Below, in pieces: positions 33,245 to 42,028 of a DNA stretch of 64,000 nt. Source of the DNA: Bacteroides sp. Its GTDB lineage: Bacteria > Bacteroidota > Bacteroidia > Bacteroidales > Bacteroidaceae. A program made the translations under genes and the position numbers. The notes under the pieces were generated by a model. It was not told where the DNA came from and made no database searches. It saw only the letters and a list, made by a program, of their open reading frames with translations. Within the stretch, counting starts at the first letter, position 1; each line of letters starts with the position of its first letter. The DNA lies in NCBI GenBank assembly GCA_022648295.1, contig JALCME010000011.1, positions 62,001 to 126,000 of the forward strand, written 5' to 3'.

Positions 33245-34114
33245 ATGGTATTATCAGTATTATTGGGACTTGTTCCCATCTCCTCGACCGAAGAGGGTAT
33301 TAGCAAATTAAGTTCTGTTGCTCAGCATTTGATAGATTTGAGTGTGACAGCGGGTGGTCGTTTATTGAGTGCACTGCTTATTTTTATTATAGGTCGCTTT
33401 CTGATTAAATTTATTAATAAGTTAGTGGCTAAGCTTTTGGTTAAGCGACAGGTTGATGCCAGTATTCAAGGTTTCGTGAGAAGTTTGGTAAGTATCTCTT
33501 TAATGGTTTTGCTGATTATTGCTGTGATCGGGAAATTGGGAGTTGAGACGACTTCGTTTGCGGCATTGCTGGCATCTGCCGGTGTAGCTGTTGGTATGGC
33601 TTTGTCCGGGAACTTACAAAACTTTGCTGGTGGATTGATCGTATTGCTTCTCCGTCCTTATAAGGTAAGTGACGTAATTGAGAGTCAGGGCGTCATTGGT
33701 ACGGTACGTGAAATCCAGATTTTCCATACCATATTGGTTACAGCTGATAACAAAGTTGTTTATATTCCTAATGGTGCATTAAGTAGTGGCACAATTACTA
33801 ATTATAGTCGCGAGAATACCCGCAGGTTGGAGTGGATTGTGGGTGTGGAATACGGAGAGAATTATGATAAGGTTGAAGCTACTGTCCGGCAGATTCTTAC
33901 CTCTGACGGTCGGGTTTTGAATGTTCCGGAACCGTTTGTTGCACTTCATGCACTAGATGCCAGCAGCGTTAATGTGGTGATTCGCGCCTGGGTGAAAAGT
34001 GAAGACTATTGGAATGTTTATTTTGATGTGAACAAGGCTGTTTATGCCATATTTAATAAGGAGGGTATTGGTTTCCCTTTCCCTCAATTGACTGTGCATC
34101 AATCCAAGGATTGA
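33245..34114 (+). CDS. mscS: small-conductance mechanosensitive channel
   Basis: A 289-residue inner-membrane channel that opens on membrane tension. Three membrane helices are followed by the MscS beta domain. TM3 shows the glycine/alanine packing pattern AALLASAGVAVGMALSGNLQ, then NFAGGLIVLLLRPYKVSDVI. The pore-to-beta linker and VVYIPNGALSSGTITNYSR are typical. Length equals E. coli MscS. It is monocistronic, ended by a strong hairpin. Confidence 0.92.
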   Translation: MVLSVLLGLVPISSTEEGISKLSSVAQHLIDLSVTAGGRLLSALLIFIIGRFLIKFINKLVAKLLVKRQVDASIQGFVRSLVSISLMVLLIIAVIGKLGVETTSFAALLASAGVAVGMALSGNLQNFAGGLIVLLLRPYKVSDVIESQGVIGTVREIQIFHTILVTADNKVVYIPNGALSSGTITNYSRENTRRLEWIVGVEYGENYDKVEATVRQILTSDGRVLNVPEPFVALHALDASSVNVVIRAWVKSEDYWNVYFDVNKAVYAIFNKEGIGFPFPQLTVHQSKD

Positions 34115-34133
34115 TGGGTCATTCTTAATACAC

Positions 34134-34177
34134 AAGCCCATCAGAGAGGAGAATGAATCAACCTCTTTGATGGGCTT
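34134..34177. terminator. terminator hairpin after mscS
   Basis: Arms AAGCCCATCAgAGAGG and CCTCTTTGATGGGCTT pair strongly, then an A/T-rich TATTATATATAA follows. It is between convergent genes and may act in both directions. Confidence 0.75.
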
Positions 34178-34211
34178 TATTATATATAATGTACTTGTTC
34201 TTTGGGTTTAA

Positions 34212-34421
34212 TCAGTTGTTTTTTTCAATATCAAGCAGCTCGTTAATGTTCTTTCGCTTTTCCAGATCGGTAAGATAGCTTTCTACTACGGCGTATAGAT
34301 TAAAACCAGCGGTTGAACCTGCTGCAATATCCAAATCCTCTACTACTTGTTTTATTGCCTGATGAATGCGTCTCTTGTTGATAAGATGCAATTCGTTGCT
34401 GTGAATTAAATGCTTTTCCAT
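34212..34421 (-). CDS. small hypothetical helical protein
   Basis: A 69-residue cytoplasmic protein, helical and charged (RRIHQAIKQVVEDLDIAAGS, ending KRKNINELLDIEKNN). No family recognised. It lies between the mscS terminator and sucC on the opposite strand, a free-standing position with its own space. Amino-acid use looks protein-like, so it is kept as probable. Confidence 0.5.
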   Translation of the reverse strand: MEKHLIHSNELHLINKRRIHQAIKQVVEDLDIAAGSTAGFNLYAVVESYLTDLEKRKNINELLDIEKNN

Positions 34422-34578
34422 GATCGTACTTATTTAAAGTGTTTGATATGATAACATTGGTTTAAGGTTATTGGTTCAATTGTTTAACTTTTACTTCTAA
34501 TTGAAAGCATTTTTTGAGATTAGTAAACATTTTATGATTAATTGTTGTTTCTTTTAAGAAACATATAATTAATGTCCC

Positions 34579-35724
34579 ATGAAAATTCACGAATATCAGG
34601 CAAAGAGCTTCTTTTCCGAATATGAAGTACCTGTGAATAAAGGTTACTTATGCGGAAGTGTGGAGGAAGCGGTTAAGGCTTATCATAAGTTGAACTCATC
34701 CATGGCTGTTGTCAAAGCCCAAGTCCTTAGTGGTGGACGCGGCAAAGCTGGCGGAGTGAAACTTGTCAGGAACGAAGAAGAGTTGCGCATCCAAACAAAA
34801 GCTATCTTAGGTATGAATATTAAAGGTTATGTTGCGGAATGTGTATTGATTGCGCAGGCTGTGGATATAGAAGCTGAATATTACATAAGCTATGTGGTGG
34901 ATCGTATTTCAAAGTCGGTTGTCATGATGTTGAGTAAAGCTGGAGGCGTAGATATTGAAGAAGTGGCTCGTGTCACTCCCGAAAAGATCCATAAAATTCC
35001 AGTAGACCCGGCTGTTGGCGTTCCTGATTACTTGGCTAGAAGAGCGGCTTTTTTGCTTTTTGATAACATGGCACAAGTGAAACAGACTGCTTCTATCTTG
35101 CAAAAACTATATAAGCTATTTATCAAAAAGGACGCATCACTCGCCGAGATTAACCCGTTGATTGTTACTCCGAAGGGGGAAGTGATTGCTATTGATGCTA
35201 AAATGACATTTGATGATAACGCTTTGTTCCGTCATCCTGAGATTGAAGTTCTTTTTGAGCCCACTGAAGCCGAGCGGAAAGAAAAAGAAGCTAAGAGCAA
35301 AGGCATTAGCTATGTACATATTGGCGGGGAGATAGGGTGTATGGTAAATGGTGCCGGACTCGCCATGGCTACGATGGATATGATAAAGTTATATGGAGGA
35401 AATCCGGCAAACTTTTTGGATATTGGTGGCAGTTCCAATCCTGTCAAGGTTATAGAGGCAATGAAGTTGCTTCTTGCGGACAGGGATGTTAAAGTGGTGC
35501 TGATTAATATATTCGGTGGTATTACACGTTGTAACGATGTGGCTACTGGTCTACTTGAGGCTTTTAAGCAGATAGAAACCGAGATTCCTATTGTTATTCG
35601 CCTGACCGGTACAAATGAGAAAGAAGGGCGTGCTTTATTACAAGGAACAAAGTTTCATGTTGCTGAAACGATGAGTGAAGCAACAAGGAAAGCGGTGGAA
35701 TTAGTAAGAACGATTAAAAAATAA
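34579..35724 (+). CDS. sucC: succinyl-CoA synthetase beta subunit
   Basis: The nucleotide-binding subunit of the enzyme interconverting succinyl-CoA and succinate. The 381-residue length is normal. It starts MKIHEYQAKSFFSEYEVPVN, the ATP-grasp signature VKAQVLSGGRGKAGGVKL is present, and the C-terminal CoA-ligase part has FGGITRCNDVATGLLEAF. In Bacteroides it belongs to the reductive succinate/propionate branch. The gene abuts sucD. Confidence 0.95.
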   Translation: MKIHEYQAKSFFSEYEVPVNKGYLCGSVEEAVKAYHKLNSSMAVVKAQVLSGGRGKAGGVKLVRNEEELRIQTKAILGMNIKGYVAECVLIAQAVDIEAEYYISYVVDRISKSVVMMLSKAGGVDIEEVARVTPEKIHKIPVDPAVGVPDYLARRAAFLLFDNMAQVKQTASILQKLYKLFIKKDASLAEINPLIVTPKGEVIAIDAKMTFDDNALFRHPEIEVLFEPTEAERKEKEAKSKGISYVHIGGEIGCMVNGAGLAMATMDMIKLYGGNPANFLDIGGSSNPVKVIEAMKLLLADRDVKVVLINIFGGITRCNDVATGLLEAFKQIETEIPIVIRLTGTNEKEGRALLQGTKFHVAETMSEATRKAVELVRTIKK

Positions 35725-35730
35725 GTGAAT

Positions 35731-36597
35731 ATGAGTATTTTAATTAATAAAGAAACACGCTTAATCGTTCAGGGAATTACCGGACGGGATGGTGCTTTTC
35801 ATGCTTCGAGAATGAGGTCTTATGGTACTAACGTTGTTGGGGGAATTTCTCCGGGAAAAGGCGGCTTATTGGTGGACGATGTTCCGGTTTTTAATACGAT
35901 GGATGAGGCTGTTAAAGCAACCGGAGCTAATGCTTCCATCATTTTTGTACCAGCTGCTTTTGCTAAGGATGCAATGATGGAAGCCGCTGATGCGGGAGTG
36001 AAGCTGGTTGTATGTATTACGGAAGGTGTGCCTACACTTGATGTTATAGAGGCTTATCATTTTATTAAAGGAAAAGGTGCGCAATTGATTGGACCAAATT
36101 GTCCCGGTCTGATTTCTCCGGGTAAAAGTCTTTTGGGCATTATGCCTGCACATATTTTTAAAGAAGGACATACGGGAGTGATCAGTCGGAGTGGTACGTT
36201 GACTTACGAAGTTGTTTATCATCTTACAGCCAATGGTATGGGGCAGTCCACAGCGGTGGGTGTTGGTGGAGATCCTGTAGTAGGTCTTTATTATCAGGAG
36301 CTTCTTGAACTTTTTGAGAACGATCCGGAAACAGATTCCATTGCTCTTATCGGGGAGATTGGTGGAGATGCAGAAGAGCGGGCGGCGGAATACATCAGAA
36401 AACATATTACAAAGCCTGTTGCTGTCTTTATCGCGGGTCAACAAGCTCCTCCCGGCAAGCAAATGGGGCATGCCGGTGCTATTATTTCCAGTGGCATGGG
36501 AACTGCTGCCGAGAAGATTGCAGCGTTTGAAGCGGTTGGCATTCCTGTGGCAAAGGAACCAAGCCAAATTCCTTTATTATTGCAAGCTAGGAGATAA
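35731..36597 (+). CDS. sucD: succinyl-CoA synthetase alpha subunit
   Basis: The CoA-binding, phospho-histidine subunit. From ATG 35731 it has 288 residues; a GTG at 35725 immediately after the sucC stop could add two. The CoA-binding motif is [19 protein letters not shown]; the phospho-acceptor is His247 in [22 protein letters not shown] is also diagnostic. Translation is probably coupled to sucC. Two strong hairpins follow. Confidence 0.95.
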   Translation: MSILINKETRLIVQGITGRDGAFHASRMRSYGTNVVGGISPGKGGLLVDDVPVFNTMDEAVKATGANASIIFVPAAFAKDAMMEAADAGVKLVVCITEGVPTLDVIEAYHFIKGKGAQLIGPNCPGLISPGKSLLGIMPAHIFKEGHTGVISRSGTLTYEVVYHLTANGMGQSTAVGVGGDPVVGLYYQELLELFENDPETDSIALIGEIGGDAEERAAEYIRKHITKPVAVFIAGQQAPPGKQMGHAGAIISSGMGTAAEKIAAFEAVGIPVAKEPSQIPLLLQARR

Positions 36598-36602
36598 AAG
36601 AA

Positions 36603-36641
36603 CTTCTTCTACGACCAACAAACCGCTGGTCGTAGAAGAAG
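36603..36641. terminator. hairpin 1 between sucD and GH3 gene
   Basis: Perfect 15 bp arms CTTCTTCTACGACCA and TGGTCGTAGAAGAAG begin 5 bp after the sucD stop. Confidence 0.65.
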
Positions 36642-36650
36642 CCTTTGTTT

Positions 36651-36681
36651 CTCGTAGAGCAAGCATTCCTTGCTCTACGAG
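36651..36681. terminator. hairpin 2 between sucD and GH3 gene
   Basis: Perfect 13 bp arms CTCGTAGAGCAAG and CTTGCTCTACGAG with a 5-nt loop, followed by GAAAAATAAG. It shares the TCTACGA word with hairpin 1. Confidence 0.65.
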
Positions 36682-36706
36682 GAAAAATAAGCTGGTGCCT
36701 GTTATC

Positions 36707-38926
36707 CTAAATAACATCAAATTGAGCTTCTAAAGGAGTGTTATTAGAAGCTCCACCAATCATGATTTTGAAAGTTCCGGGTTCAACTCCCCATTTCATA
36801 TCCTGATTGTAGAAAGACAATGTTTCTTTATCGATTATAAAGTTTACGGTTGTCGATTGTCCGGGTGCAAGATCTACCTTTTGAAATCCTTTGAGTTCTT
36901 TTACCGGTCTTGTTGCCGAAGCATACATATCTCTGATGTATAATTGTACCGTTTCTTCTCCTTTCTTCTTTCCCGTATTGCTTATCACACAGGAGACTCT
37001 TAATGTTTCCGAAGGTAACATTTGGTTACTGCTTAGTTTCAGGTCGGAGTACTTAAAAGAGGTATAGCTGAGTCCGTAGCCGAATGCGTATTGTGGAGAA
37101 TTAGGTGAATCGATATAAGCGGAACCATAAGATATTTTGTTTTCATCGGGTGTGGGGCGACCAGTGTTTTTAGCATTATAAAAGATTGGTATTTGTCCTA
37201 CCGACCTGGGAAAAGTTATTGGTAACTTTCCTGAAGGATTATAGTCCCCGTATAGCACGTTTGCAATGGCATTCCCTGCTTCCGAGCCCAACCACCAGGT
37301 ATATAAAATGGCATCGGCATGCTCTGCAGTCCAACTGAAAGTCATGGGCCGTCCTGCCATTAATACAACTACAACGGGTTTACCAAGCGATTTTATCTTC
37401 TTTATTAGTTCTTCCTGAACACCGGGTAAGCTGATATCTGTTTTACTCCGGGCTTCTCCACTCATTTCAAAACTTTCCCCCATCACCATGATTGTGATGT
37501 CCGCTTTAGCGGCTGTTTCTACAGCTTCATCAAAACCCGATTTATCTGTTGTATTGATGTCGCATCCTTTTGCGTAGAGCAGGGAGGTCTTTTGCGGGAT
37601 GCGCGCTTCCATCCCTTCGTAAAATGAGATTAAATCATCGTCAGTATCCCATTGAATAGCCCAAGGACCTTTCATGTCAGCTTTTGACTTGACTAAGGGG
37701 CCTATTAAGGCTATATTCTTTTGTTTCGCGGATAAAGGGAGGGTTTCGTGATCATTCTTTAGCAGCACGATGCTTTTTTCTGCGATTTCTTTAGCCGACT
37801 TTTTGTGATCGGGGTTAGCCAGTTCTCTTTTTTCCCTTTCCGCATTTGAAAATTTAAATGGATCGTCAAATAGGCCTAATTTGTATTTTAATCGCAAAAC
37901 ATTGCGTACGGCGTTGTCAAGAGTCTCTTCCGATACGGCTTTTGCTTTTACCAAGTCGGCGAGATACCTGTTATAACAGTTGCTTTCCATGTCAATGTCG
38001 CATCCTGCATTAATAGCTTTTAGCGCTGCGTCTTTATCATCTTTACAAAGTCCGTGGGGAACCAGTTCTCTTATTGCTCCCCAGTCACTTACAACAACCC
38101 CCTTGAAATGCCATTTATCTCTTAAAATGTCATGCAACAAGTAGCGGTTGCCGGTTGAAGGAATGCCATTTAAATCATTGAAGCTTGTCATAAAGGTACC
38201 TACACCTGCATCTAGTGCTGCTTTAAACGGAGGAAGGTAAGTTTCCCAGAGCGAACGCCGACTGATGTCGACTGTGTTATAATCCCGTCCAGCCATTGCC
38301 GCTCCGTATGCCGCAAAATGTTTAGCACACGCCACAACGCTATTGGTATGACCTATTCCTTCACCTTGAAATCCTTTTACCCGGGCTTTAGCTATTTGAG
38401 AGCCTAAATAAGTATCTTCCCCAGCGCCTTCTACCACTCTTCCCCATCTAGGGTCGCGGGCTATATCCACCATCGGGGCAAATGTCCAGTGGATGCCTGC
38501 TGCGGAGGCTTCTGTTGCTGCAATGCGGGCGCTCTTTTCTATAGCTGTTAAGTCCCAACTTGCGGCTTCTGCAAGCGGTACCGGTAGTGTAACCCGGAAT
38601 CCGTGAATGACATCCTGAGCAAAGAGTAAAGGAATCTTCAACCTTGATTTCATGGCATGTTCTTGGAGCGCTCTTGTCACATCTGCACCAAAAACATTGA
38701 GCATGGATCCGATGTGCCCTTTTTCGATCTCTTGTACATTATTGGCCGAAACTTTATTAGGTCCTGTTGCCTTCCAATTTCCTGAATATTGATTCAGTTG
38801 ACCTACTTTTTCTTCCAAAGTCATTTGCTTCAGCAAGTTTTCAATGAACATGTCTTCAGATAATTTCTGGGCGGAAGCCATGTTAATGAGTAACGTTGAA
38901 AATAAGAATAATAAGATTTTTTTCAT
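36707..38926 (-). CDS. glycoside hydrolase family 3 (beta-glucosidase type)
   Basis: A 739-residue exported enzyme, signal peptide MKKILLFLFSTLLINMASAQ, probably periplasmic. GH3 N-terminal barrel motifs are FAPMVDIARDPRWGRVVEGA, GEDTYLGSQ and KHFAAYGAAMAGRDYN. The nucleophile is Asp281 in KGVVVSDWGAI. The (alpha/beta)6 domain follows (KSIVLLKN, GESFEMSGEARSKTDISLP) and a C-terminal FnIII-like domain (residues ~630-735, PVKELKGFQKVDLAPGQS). Close to BglX-type beta-glucosidases. It lies 75 bp after the GH2 gene on the same strand. Within the locus it would cut oligosaccharides released by GH16 to glucose. Confidence 0.93.
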   Translation of the reverse strand: MKKILLFLFSTLLINMASAQKLSEDMFIENLLKQMTLEEKVGQLNQYSGNWKATGPNKVSANNVQEIEKGHIGSMLNVFGADVTRALQEHAMKSRLKIPLLFAQDVIHGFRVTLPVPLAEAASWDLTAIEKSARIAATEASAAGIHWTFAPMVDIARDPRWGRVVEGAGEDTYLGSQIAKARVKGFQGEGIGHTNSVVACAKHFAAYGAAMAGRDYNTVDISRRSLWETYLPPFKAALDAGVGTFMTSFNDLNGIPSTGNRYLLHDILRDKWHFKGVVVSDWGAIRELVPHGLCKDDKDAALKAINAGCDIDMESNCYNRYLADLVKAKAVSEETLDNAVRNVLRLKYKLGLFDDPFKFSNAEREKRELANPDHKKSAKEIAEKSIVLLKNDHETLPLSAKQKNIALIGPLVKSKADMKGPWAIQWDTDDDLISFYEGMEARIPQKTSLLYAKGCDINTTDKSGFDEAVETAAKADITIMVMGESFEMSGEARSKTDISLPGVQEELIKKIKSLGKPVVVVLMAGRPMTFSWTAEHADAILYTWWLGSEAGNAIANVLYGDYNPSGKLPITFPRSVGQIPIFYNAKNTGRPTPDENKISYGSAYIDSPNSPQYAFGYGLSYTSFKYSDLKLSSNQMLPSETLRVSCVISNTGKKKGEETVQLYIRDMYASATRPVKELKGFQKVDLAPGQSTTVNFIIDKETLSFYNQDMKWGVEPGTFKIMIGGASNNTPLEAQFDVI

Positions 38927-39001
38927 GGTGTATTTAATTTATATAATGCGTCTGCAAGTTAATTATAATTCGTTTTATATTCTTGTAAAAGAGCATAAAG
39001 C

Positions 39002-41644
39002 TTAGTTTAGTTTAACAATGCGTATGGCGTTTAAGCAAGCTTTTTCTTTTGACGCAAATTGTATGTTGAGGCCTTGACCTTGATCTACTGTTATATATGT
39101 CTTTTTTATAATTGCAGTCTTTGTTCCTATTTGTTTGGCGAAGTTAAAGTTATTCAGTATTTGAAGCCCATTAATGCTTACACTAAAATCACTTTGCTCC
39201 GTATCTTGTTTCAAGGGATCATTACCAAGATTGTAGATCACTTTGTTTCGATTATTTTCGGATAGTAAGTCTGCCCAATATAGATATATGGCATATTCTC
39301 CATCCGGTACATCTGCTTTAAAATTCTTAATTCCTATGCGTTGTGTCTGGAAGATAGGATCTTGATTTGTATTTAAAATATTATCTTGAGATGCGGGAAG
39401 ACTTCCGTATGAGGTTTTTATCCGTAGTGCTTCGCCTCCTATATATCCCCAGCTTCCCGGTGAATAGGCTTGCTCCGGAATCCAGCAGATGTTAGAACTT
39501 TTGTCCTCAAAATACCGGTTGGAACCAAGCATTACGTTCAGTTCTGTAAAAGACCTCTGTTTTAGTATAAGAGGTACAAGATCAAAATTGCACTTATAAG
39601 TATCTTCGACTTTACCTCCTGTATAGTGTGCAATGGCTCTTATGGAATTATCTCCTGATGTAAAAGGTATATTTACCGTGGCGATGCCATGGGTTACGGG
39701 ATACATCCCTAAAGATACTTCGTTGTGTATGACTTCAACTTGTGGCAGATTGCTGTATATATTGACAGGTTGGCTACAAGTCCCGTTGCCGTCCTCCATA
39801 CCGGAACGTTTCTTCCAATAACCATTTCCTATGGCGATATAAGGTGTTTTTAGCAAGTTAGCCTGATATAAAAGATAAGTGTCTTTCTTTTCCCTGTTGA
39901 ATCCGATAATTCCCTTGCAATTGATATGCGGGACAGCTCCGCCTCTTGTTTCGGAATAAAAGTCGCAGAGATTCCAGATTACAGCTCCGGAAACAAAAGG
40001 ATGATTGACGATTGACTGTAAATAATACTCGTGATACAGATTGGCATATTCGTTTGTATAATCAAAACGCTCCGGTTTAAAAGAGTGCAAACGAATATCA
40101 GCATCGGCGCCATACTCGGTGATGAGAAAGGGAATAGTGGGGTATTGTTTGTGAAATGTATTGATAAAAGTATCAAAGTCTTGAAATCTGCCATCATACC
40201 ACCCTTGGTAAAGATTCCATCCTATTAAACGGGGTATCTCAAGTAACCCTGCTTCTTGGTACGTTTTTATAGAGCCGTGACAGGACATAATCGTGTATCT
40301 GTAGGGATCTAATTCTCTAATGATACTCTCTATATGCGAAGCCAAGTGCTTAATGCTTTCACAATAATTTCGGTATGCTTTTGTTCCGCTTTTGTATTGA
40401 GGCTGCAATAAGATTTCATTCATATATCCCCATGCGACTAGAGATGGATGGTTAAAGTTCTGTTTCACCATTTCCTTAGCCATGTTTATTGAATTTGATT
40501 CGAACGCTTTACTTTCCGTAATGCTGTTGACAATAGGGATCTCAATCATAGAAATTATTCCTAGTTTATCGCACATACGCAAGATATATGGGTTTTGGGG
40601 GTAATGAGATATTCGCAAGAAGTTGGCTCCCATCTTTTTCAATAGCAATACATCTTCAATCTGTTGTTCGTCGGACAAGGCATTCCCTTCTCCGATACGG
40701 CATTGATGTCTGCCTGTTCCAATGAGTTTTATATGCTTGCCGTTTAAATAAAATCCTTTGTTGGCATCAAAACTGAACCATCTCAAACCAAATTCTTCGT
40801 TTACCCTGTCTAAAGTGTCCTTTGATTGAGGGTCCATAAGAGTTGTCTCCAAAGTATATAATGCTGGTGAGTCCGGTGACCATAATTCAGGATTTTGTAT
40901 TTCTAAAGTCTTGTAATCAACGGTTTGCTCTTTGGAAAGAGAGAGAGTTGTGTTATATGAGTGACTCGTAATAACAATTCCTTGAGGGGATATTATCCGT
41001 TGAACTATTGTAATTTTTCGTGGTGCATGCGTTGTATTGCTGACTATTATTCGAGAAGTAACTTCCGCTACTTTTTCTGAAACTTTTGGCGTATAAATGT
41101 ATATGCCGGAAGAAGCATAGTCTTTTTGGAAAATGTGTATCGGTGACTTAAACAGCAAAGAGACGTTGCCATAAATACCTCCGAAGAAAGTGAAGTCGGC
41201 GGATAGTGGTGGTATGTCGATATTATTGCTGTTATCCACTTTGATCGTAAAACGGTTTTTCTGATCTATTTTTACGTAAGGAGTTATATCGAATGAGCAG
41301 TAAGTATACCCACCAATATGTTTCCCGACAAATTTGTTGTTAATGTATAACTCAAGAGCCTGATTTGCTCCTTCAAAATTGATATATATGCGTTTGTTTT
41401 CTCCTTCTTTTCCGATGAATATATTGCGCCAATACCAACCTGCCCCTCGATAGTATCCCGGAGTATCATCCATGACGTCTAATTTGTTCCATGTATGAGG
41501 GATATTTATAGTCTGGTTGTTGTTTTTCGGTTTTAGTGTCTTTCCTCGGTAAAAGTGCCATGCTTCGTTTATTGTGTAATTTGCTTGTCCTGCTACATGG
41601 CTACATAACATCATAATCGTTAGTAAAAGGAGATATTTCTTCAT
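39002..41644 (-). CDS. glycoside hydrolase family 2 with C-terminal malectin-like domain
   Basis: An exported ~880-residue enzyme; start MKKYLLLLTIMMLCSHVAGQ at 41644 is preferred over the Met three codons earlier. The GH2 sugar-binding domain (residues ~25-180; IPHTWN, GYYRGAGWYWRN), the Ig-like domain and the barrel are all present. Counting from the upstream Met at 41653, the acid/base is Glu413 in WGYMNEIL and the nucleophile Glu513 in FLITEYGADAD. The last ~180 residues look like a malectin/CBM-type beta domain (YFEDKSSNICWIPEQAYSPG, YAIYLYWADLL). Beta-galactosidase, glucuronidase or another exo-activity cannot be told apart here. It probably forms an operon with the GH3 gene. Confidence 0.88.
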   Translation of the reverse strand: MKKYLLLLTIMMLCSHVAGQANYTINEAWHFYRGKTLKPKNNNQTINIPHTWNKLDVMDDTPGYYRGAGWYWRNIFIGKEGENKRIYINFEGANQALELYINNKFVGKHIGGYTYCSFDITPYVKIDQKNRFTIKVDNSNNIDIPPLSADFTFFGGIYGNVSLLFKSPIHIFQKDYASSGIYIYTPKVSEKVAEVTSRIIVSNTTHAPRKITIVQRIISPQGIVITSHSYNTTLSLSKEQTVDYKTLEIQNPELWSPDSPALYTLETTLMDPQSKDTLDRVNEEFGLRWFSFDANKGFYLNGKHIKLIGTGRHQCRIGEGNALSDEQQIEDVLLLKKMGANFLRISHYPQNPYILRMCDKLGIISMIEIPIVNSITESKAFESNSINMAKEMVKQNFNHPSLVAWGYMNEILLQPQYKSGTKAYRNYCESIKHLASHIESIIRELDPYRYTIMSCHGSIKTYQEAGLLEIPRLIGWNLYQGWYDGRFQDFDTFINTFHKQYPTIPFLITEYGADADIRLHSFKPERFDYTNEYANLYHEYYLQSIVNHPFVSGAVIWNLCDFYSETRGGAVPHINCKGIIGFNREKKDTYLLYQANLLKTPYIAIGNGYWKKRSGMEDGNGTCSQPVNIYSNLPQVEVIHNEVSLGMYPVTHGIATVNIPFTSGDNSIRAIAHYTGGKVEDTYKCNFDLVPLILKQRSFTELNVMLGSNRYFEDKSSNICWIPEQAYSPGSWGYIGGEALRIKTSYGSLPASQDNILNTNQDPIFQTQRIGIKNFKADVPDGEYAIYLYWADLLSENNRNKVIYNLGNDPLKQDTEQSDFSVSINGLQILNNFNFAKQIGTKTAIIKKTYITVDQGQGLNIQFASKEKACLNAIRIVKLN

Positions 41645-42028
41645 TTGTATCATTTTTGGTGCTAAGGTTCATAAATATTTTCCTTGCAGTACTGAAGGGA
41701 AGTACACTTTTACTGAAATATAATTCCAAAAGCAATAGTCTTAAGGAAGTACCCTTGTATAGCAAACATGCCTTTCTCTTTAGGGATAAGAGGGTGGAAT
41801 TGAACAACCCCTGAATTATTGAAATGTACTATTATACAGTTTTATGGAATTATATCATAGTGAGATTGTCAGATACCGAAATATCTTTGCGTCATATACT
41901 TTAATTCTAATAATTATGATGAGTAAGAGCAAATCTCCTTAAGTTTATGTAATCCTCCTTCATTGACATGGAAGAGAGGACTTTAGTCATTTTAATAATA
42001 CTATAGTAAAAACAAAAAAGAAAATCAC
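41645..42028. other. divergent control region of the polysaccharide-utilisation locus
   Basis: The ~380 bp between the GH2 gene and susC contain a plus-strand -7 box at 41882-41889 and two direct GGAAGTAC words (41698-41705, 41745-41752). No gene is seen. The binding site of the hybrid sensor is likely here but cannot be assigned. Confidence 0.5.
41882..41889 (+). promoter_or_regulatory. -7 box (TATCTTTG) for susC-susD-GH16
   Basis: TATCTTTG 140 bp upstream of the susC-like start. A canonical -33 element is not evident, as expected for an activator-dependent promoter. Confidence 0.5.
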
